From Pelagibius sp048268885 (GTDB lineage Bacteria; Pseudomonadota; Alphaproteobacteria; Kiloniellales; Kiloniellaceae), in contig JBLWUP010000020.1 in the NCBI GenBank assembly GCA_048268885.1, positions 1 through 64,000 on the forward strand: DNA of 64,000 bases, written 5' to 3'. Position 1 is the stretch's first letter. Each line of letters opens with the position of its first letter. Shown here in pieces: positions 60,392 through 64,000 of the stretch. Made by a program: the position numbers and the translations under genes. The notes under the pieces were generated by a model. That model worked only from the letters and a program-made list of their open reading frames with translations, ran no database searches and had not been told where the DNA came from.

Positions 60392-61621
60392 TTGCCCACC
60401 CTCGACCTCGCCTTCGTCCGCGCCCAGTTCCCCGCCTTTTCCGAGCCGTCGCTGCAGGACTGGGCCTTCTTCGAGAACGCGGGCGGTTCCTACGCCTGCG
60501 GGCCGGTGATCGAGCGTCTCAATCGCTTCTACCGCGAGACCAAGGTGCAGCCCTACGGCCCCTTCCCGGCCTCCAAGCGCGCGGGCGAGGAGATGGACGA
60601 GTCGCGGGCGCGGCTGGCCGGCTACCTGAACGTCGCCACCGACGAGGTGCACTTCGGGCCCTCGACCAGCCAGAACACCTACGTGCTGGCGCAGGCCTTC
60701 CGCGAGATGCTGGAGGAAGGCGACGAGATCGTCGTTACCAACCAGGACCACGAGGCCAACTCCGGCGCTTGGCGCAAACTCGCCGACAGCGGCATCGTGG
60801 TCAGCGAGTGGCAGGTCGACCCGGAGAGCGGCCGCCTCGATCTGGCCGACCTCGACGAACTGCTGACCAAGAAGACCCGGCTGGTCGCCTTCCCGCATTG
60901 CTCCAACATCGTCGGGCACATCAACCCGGTGGCGGAGATCTGCGCCAAGGTGCAGGCCGCCGGGGCTGTCGCCGTGGTCGATGGCGTCTCCTACGCGCCG
61001 CACGGCTTTCCCGACGTGAAGGCGCTGGGCGCCGACATTTACCTCTTCTCGCTCTACAAGACCTACGGGCCGCACCAGGGACTCATGGTGGTGAAGAAGG
61101 CGCTCGCCGAGCGACTGCCGAACCAGGCACACTTCTTCAACGCCGGCAGCGTCCTGAAGCGCCTGACGCCGGCCGGGCCGGACCACGCGCAGATCGCGGC
61201 TTCTGCCGGCATCGCCGACTACTTCGACGCCCTGCACGATCACCACTTCGACGGCCTGGCGGATGCCGCCGAGCGCGGCCGCCGCGTTCATTCCTTGATG
61301 GAAACGCAGGAGAAGGCTCTGCTGACACCGCTGCTCGACTGGCTGCGGCAGCGCAACGACATCCGCGTGCTGGGCCCAACCGACCCGGCAGAGCGGGCGC
61401 CCACGGTGGCGCTGCACCCCAAGAACAAGCCCGCCGAGACGGTGCTGGAGGGCCTGACCCAGCGCGGCATCGCCGCCGGGGTCAGCAACTTCTACGCCTA
61501 CCGCCTGGTGCAGGCGCTGGGCCTCGACCCGGAAGCCGGCGTGCTGCGCCTTTCCTTCGTGCACTACACCTCGCCGGAAGAAATCGACAAGCTGATCAAG
61601 GCCTTGGACGCGTCTCTTTAA
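60392..61621 (+). CDS. Class V aminotransferase-fold PLP enzyme (cysteine-desulfurase-like)
   Basis: A 409-aa enzyme starting at TTG 60392 (AAGGAAA upstream). The fold type I features are ENAGGSYACGPVIERL at the N terminus, FGPSTSQNTYVLAQ, VTNQDHEANSGAWRKL, AVVDGVSYAPHG, and the PLP Lys in LFSLYKTYGPHQG. Related proteins are annotated as cysteine desulfurase-like or isopenicillin-epimerase-like aminotransferases. It follows CodA by 22 bp; its role in the nucleobase locus is unclear. Confidence 0.88.
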   Translation: MPTLDLAFVRAQFPAFSEPSLQDWAFFENAGGSYACGPVIERLNRFYRETKVQPYGPFPASKRAGEEMDESRARLAGYLNVATDEVHFGPSTSQNTYVLAQAFREMLEEGDEIVVTNQDHEANSGAWRKLADSGIVVSEWQVDPESGRLDLADLDELLTKKTRLVAFPHCSNIVGHINPVAEICAKVQAAGAVAVVDGVSYAPHGFPDVKALGADIYLFSLYKTYGPHQGLMVVKKALAERLPNQAHFFNAGSVLKRLTPAGPDHAQIAASAGIADYFDALHDHHFDGLADAAERGRRVHSLMETQEKALLTPLLDWLRQRNDIRVLGPTDPAERAPTVALHPKNKPAETVLEGLTQRGIAAGVSNFYAYRLVQALGLDPEAGVLRLSFVHYTSPEEIDKLIKALDASL

Positions 61622-61649
61622 GGAGCGCTCTACCCTCGCCACACGAAGG

Positions 61650-61777
61650 TTGTCGTCCCGGCACTTGTTGCCGGGACCCAATGCCCTTCCCGCCTGCACA
61701 GCTATCGCCACACCATCTTCCGTTTTGCCACGCGCCAATGCCAATGGATCCCGGGGTCAAGCCCCGGGACGACAGCG
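61650..61777. repeat. Intergenic inverted repeat (GTCGTCCCGG family), copy 2
   Basis: TTGTCGTCCCGGCACTTGTT (from 61650) and the inverted arm ending CCCCGGGACGACAGC (to about 61777) enclose about 50 bp. The left arm is the near-exact reverse complement of 55224-55256. It occupies most of the 300-bp gap before the FAH gene. Confidence 0.8.
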
Positions 61778-61921
61778 GAGTGTGTTCATATCCCCTGTAC
61801 AAATACGGTATGCAAAAAGTGACCCTCCGGTCTGTTTTCCGGGCCACATGGATTGTCGGCAGTCGGCACCTCCGGTGCTAAGCTGAAAAGAAAAACGACA
61901 GGCACATGAGGGAGGAAAGCT

Positions 61922-62695
61922 ATGCGGTGGACCCGTTTCCGCCGGGGTGGTCACGTGGGGTATGGCCAGCTGGAAGGCGATAGCCTCAAGGTCTATTCGG
62001 GCGATATCTTCGACGGCGCGGCCCCCACGGGCCAGACGGTGCAGCTGGCCGACGTCGAACTGCTGACACCCTGCGACCCATCGAAGATGGTCTGCCTGTG
62101 GAACAACTTCCACGCCCTGGCCGCCAAGCTGGAGGTGGCCGAGCCGCCGGAGCCGCTGTGGTTCCTGAAGGCGCCCAGCGCCTTCACGGCCGCCGGCACG
62201 ACCATCCACCGCCCCGCGAGCTATGACGGACCGGTGGTCTACGAAGGCGAGCTGGGCATCGTTATCGGCAAGGCCTGCCGGGAAATCTCCGAGGACGAGG
62301 CCGCCGACCACATCTTCGGCTACACCTGCGTGAACGACGTGACGGCGGCGAAGGTCCTCCAGAAGGATCCGACTTTCGCCCAGTGGGCCCGCGCCAAGAG
62401 CTACGACGGCTTCGGCGCCTTCGGGCCGGTGATCGCCACCGGCCTCGATCCCATGGCGCTGTCGATCCGCACGGTTCTGAACGGCGACGAACGGCAGAAC
62501 TATCCGGTGGCGGACATGATCTTTCCGCCGCTGAAACTGGTCAGCCTGCTGTCCCACGACATGACGCTGCTGCCGGGCGACGTCATCGCCTGCGGCACTT
62601 CCATCGGCGTCGGCTCGATGAAGCAACCGGAGAACGAGGTCACCATCGCCATCGAGGGGATCGGCGAACTCACCAATACCTACCTGAACGAATAA
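61922..62695 (+). CDS. Fumarylacetoacetate hydrolase-family protein
   Basis: A 257-aa FAH-superfamily enzyme. Metal ligands Glu108 and Glu110 (VVYEGELGIVIG) and Asp139 (GYTCVNDVTA) are present, with FLKAPSAF upstream and LLPGDVIACGTSIGVGSM downstream. The family includes C-C hydrolases, decarboxylases and hydratases acting on beta-keto or 2-oxo acids; the substrate is not determined. It precedes the 2-dehydropantoate reductase-like gene by 82 bp. Confidence 0.9.
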   Translation: MRWTRFRRGGHVGYGQLEGDSLKVYSGDIFDGAAPTGQTVQLADVELLTPCDPSKMVCLWNNFHALAAKLEVAEPPEPLWFLKAPSAFTAAGTTIHRPASYDGPVVYEGELGIVIGKACREISEDEAADHIFGYTCVNDVTAAKVLQKDPTFAQWARAKSYDGFGAFGPVIATGLDPMALSIRTVLNGDERQNYPVADMIFPPLKLVSLLSHDMTLLPGDVIACGTSIGVGSMKQPENEVTIAIEGIGELTNTYLNE

Positions 62696-62777
62696 CGACC
62701 TGCCGCAACGTGCAGGCATTCGAAGGCACAGCAACGAAGCCGCGAAAACAGCGGCGCAACGCAGAGGGAAAACGACC

Positions 62778-63800
62778 ATGCGAGTTTGTGTTGTAGGCGC
62801 CGGCGCCATCGGCGGCCTGATGGCCGCCAAGCTGGCCCAGTCTAGTTTTGAGGGGGCGGACAACGAGGTCTGCGTCATCGACCAGGGCGCGCACCTGGCC
62901 GCCATTCAGAAGAAGGGCCTGAAGCTGATCTGGGAGGACGGCAGCGAGATCGTCGCCAAGGTGAAGGCCGTCGGCTCCGCCGCCGAAGCCGGGCCGCAGG
63001 ACCTGGTGATCCTGGCGGTGAAGGCGCACTTCCTGGATCAGGTGGCGCGCGACGTGGAGAAGCTGCTCGATAACGACACCATGATCATGACCGTGCAGAA
63101 CGGCATGCCCTGGTGGTACTTCCATAGCTTTGACGGCCCCTTGAACGGCACCCGGCTGAAGAGCCTCGATCCCTCCGGCGTGCTGGATCGCTACATCCCC
63201 GGCAACCGCATCGTCGGCTGCGTGGTCTACCCCGCCGCCGCGGTCACCGAGCCCGGCGTCATCCACCATGTGGAAGGCGACCGCTTCCCGGTTGGCGAGC
63301 TCGACGGCTCGGAGAGCGCGCGCGTCCAGAAGCTGCACGACCTACTGGTCGAGGCCGGCTTCCGCTCGCGCATCCTCGACGACATCCGCTCGGAGATCTG
63401 GCTGAAGGCCTGGGGCAATCTCTCTTTCAATCCCATCAGCGCGCTGACCCACGCCACCCTGGAAGACATCTGCACCTTCCCGGAGACGCGCCGGCTGGCC
63501 GCCACCATGATGGGCGAGGCCCAGGTCATCGGCGAAAAGCTGGGCGTCCATTTCCGCCACACCATCGAGAAGCGCATCGACGGCGCCCAGTCGGTCGGCA
63601 AGCACAAGACCTCCATGCTGCAGGACGTCGAGGCCGGCCGCTCCCTGGAGACCGAGGCCCTGATCGGCGCCATCCTGGAAATGGGCCAGCTGGTCGAGGC
63701 GCCCTCGCCGGCCATCGAGGCGATTTACGCCTGCGTGAAGCTGCTCAACAAGACCATGCTGATGGAGGATGCCGGCGTCACGCTGAAGAAGGCGGGGTAA
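62778..63800 (+). CDS. 2-dehydropantoate 2-reductase-family oxidoreductase
   Basis: A 340-aa NAD(P)-dependent reductase. GxGxxG in VVGAGAIGGLMAAKL (about residues 4-18), TVQNGMPWW and the catalytic Lys/Asn region IWLKAWGNLSFNPISAL (about 210-226) are the ApbA/PanE hallmarks. True PanE reduces ketopantoate for pantothenate synthesis; many paralogs act on other 2-oxo acids, and the neighbourhood suggests a catabolic role here. Confidence 0.88.
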   Translation: MRVCVVGAGAIGGLMAAKLAQSSFEGADNEVCVIDQGAHLAAIQKKGLKLIWEDGSEIVAKVKAVGSAAEAGPQDLVILAVKAHFLDQVARDVEKLLDNDTMIMTVQNGMPWWYFHSFDGPLNGTRLKSLDPSGVLDRYIPGNRIVGCVVYPAAAVTEPGVIHHVEGDRFPVGELDGSESARVQKLHDLLVEAGFRSRILDDIRSEIWLKAWGNLSFNPISALTHATLEDICTFPETRRLAATMMGEAQVIGEKLGVHFRHTIEKRIDGAQSVGKHKTSMLQDVEAGRSLETEALIGAILEMGQLVEAPSPAIEAIYACVKLLNKTMLMEDAGVTLKKAG

Positions 63801-63829
63801 GGCGCCTTCCTTCCCGGCGCCCGAACCCT

Positions 63830-64000
63830 TTAGGGGTCTTCGGCCAGGCGCAGGTGGTCGGCCAGGCTGGCGAAGGAGGCCGCCGGGTCCCAGGCGCCGC
63901 CGGTCGACTCCCAGGCTTCGATGACGGGCGCGGAGGTATCCAGGCGGTAAAGGTCGTCGCGGCGGTTGTCGAGAACCCAGAGATCGCGGACCACCAGGAC
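63830..64000 (-). CDS. C-terminal part of an unrecognised protein (window edge)
   Basis: The leftward open frame from the window edge to TAA at 63830-63832 encodes 56 residues, including VVRDLWVLDNRRDDLYRLDT and a final ASFASLADHLRLAEDP. The pattern of a short acidic C-terminal segment is compatible with SMI1/KNR4-like or similar small domains, but this cannot be decided from the fragment. Confidence 0.6.
   Translation of the reverse strand, partial: VLVVRDLWVLDNRRDDLYRLDTSAPVIEAWESTGGAWDPAASFASLADHLRLAEDP

Overview
The window is 64 kb of GC-rich DNA that reads like an alphaproteobacterial chromosome, probably from a Rhodospirillales-like marine or halotolerant lineage. That placement is inferred from codon bias, PAS_5 proteins, an ectoine-degradation pair and a RutR-type operator in front of pyrimidine catabolism. 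No rRNA or other decisive taxonomic marker is present.

Left part (1-11.2 kb). Cell-wall enzymes (RlpA, truncated by the window edge, and an MltB-like lytic transglycosylase), an EamA-type permease, two small exported proteins, a type III polyketide synthase paired with an isoprenylcysteine methyltransferase-like enzyme, and a six-gene leftward operon. That operon encodes a complete urea/amide/branched-chain-amino-acid-type ABC importer plus a nicotinamidase-like cysteine hydrolase.

Centre (11.4-32.4 kb). This accessory block is the most unusual part. It lies between a 5' remnant of tRNA-Ser(UGA) at 11362 and an intact tRNA-Ser(UGA) at 32280, in the same orientation. That arrangement suggests a genomic island, although no integrase is visible. 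Two leftward genes (a small unknown and a multi-TM HExxH metalloprotease) diverge from a long rightward gene train. The train encodes a membrane-anchored trypsin-like protease, a SrfA-like protein, SrfB (actin/Hsp70-type ATPase fold), SrfC (dynamin-like P-loop GTPase), a TM protein with Sel1/TPR-like repeats, a vWA protein resembling the C-terminal half of the type VI kinase PpkA but with no kinase, a MacB/LolD-like ABC ATPase and FtsX-like permease, an FGE/SUMF1-fold exported protein, two coiled-coil lipoproteins, and a membrane-anchored vWA protein whose domain resembles the integrin beta I-domain. Overlapping start/stop codons imply co-expression of most of it. Three of the proteins share a TM, Cys, coiled-coil, Cys anchor. 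I read the block as one envelope-spanning, nucleotide-driven system built on SrfABC. Its function (defence, surveillance, antagonism or adhesion) cannot be told from sequence.

Right-centre (32.5-51.3 kb). Two unrecognised proteins, a Mur ligase fused to a peptidyl-tRNA hydrolase domain through a four-Cys linker, a SAM methyltransferase, a PAS_5 gene next to a nonsense-interrupted relative, and ectoine hydrolase/deacetylase (doeA-doeB). These are followed by a stress-type locus with two Hint-domain exoproteins carrying Asp/Gly-rich tails, a PKHD 2OG-Fe(II) oxygenase, a lipoprotein and an ECF sigma/anti-sigma pair. A CPA1 Na+/H+ antiporter, an exported unknown, a B12-binding radical SAM enzyme and a DUF4399 protein complete the segment.

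Right part (51.4-64 kb). A pyrimidine/nucleobase locus: beta-ureidopropionase-like hydrolase divergent from dihydropyrimidinase across RutR-like operators, then a BMP-family nucleoside ABC importer (binding protein, double ATPase, two permeases), cytosine deaminase, a class V PLP enzyme, an FAH-family enzyme and a 2-dehydropantoate 2-reductase-like protein. Intergenic inverted repeats recur here.
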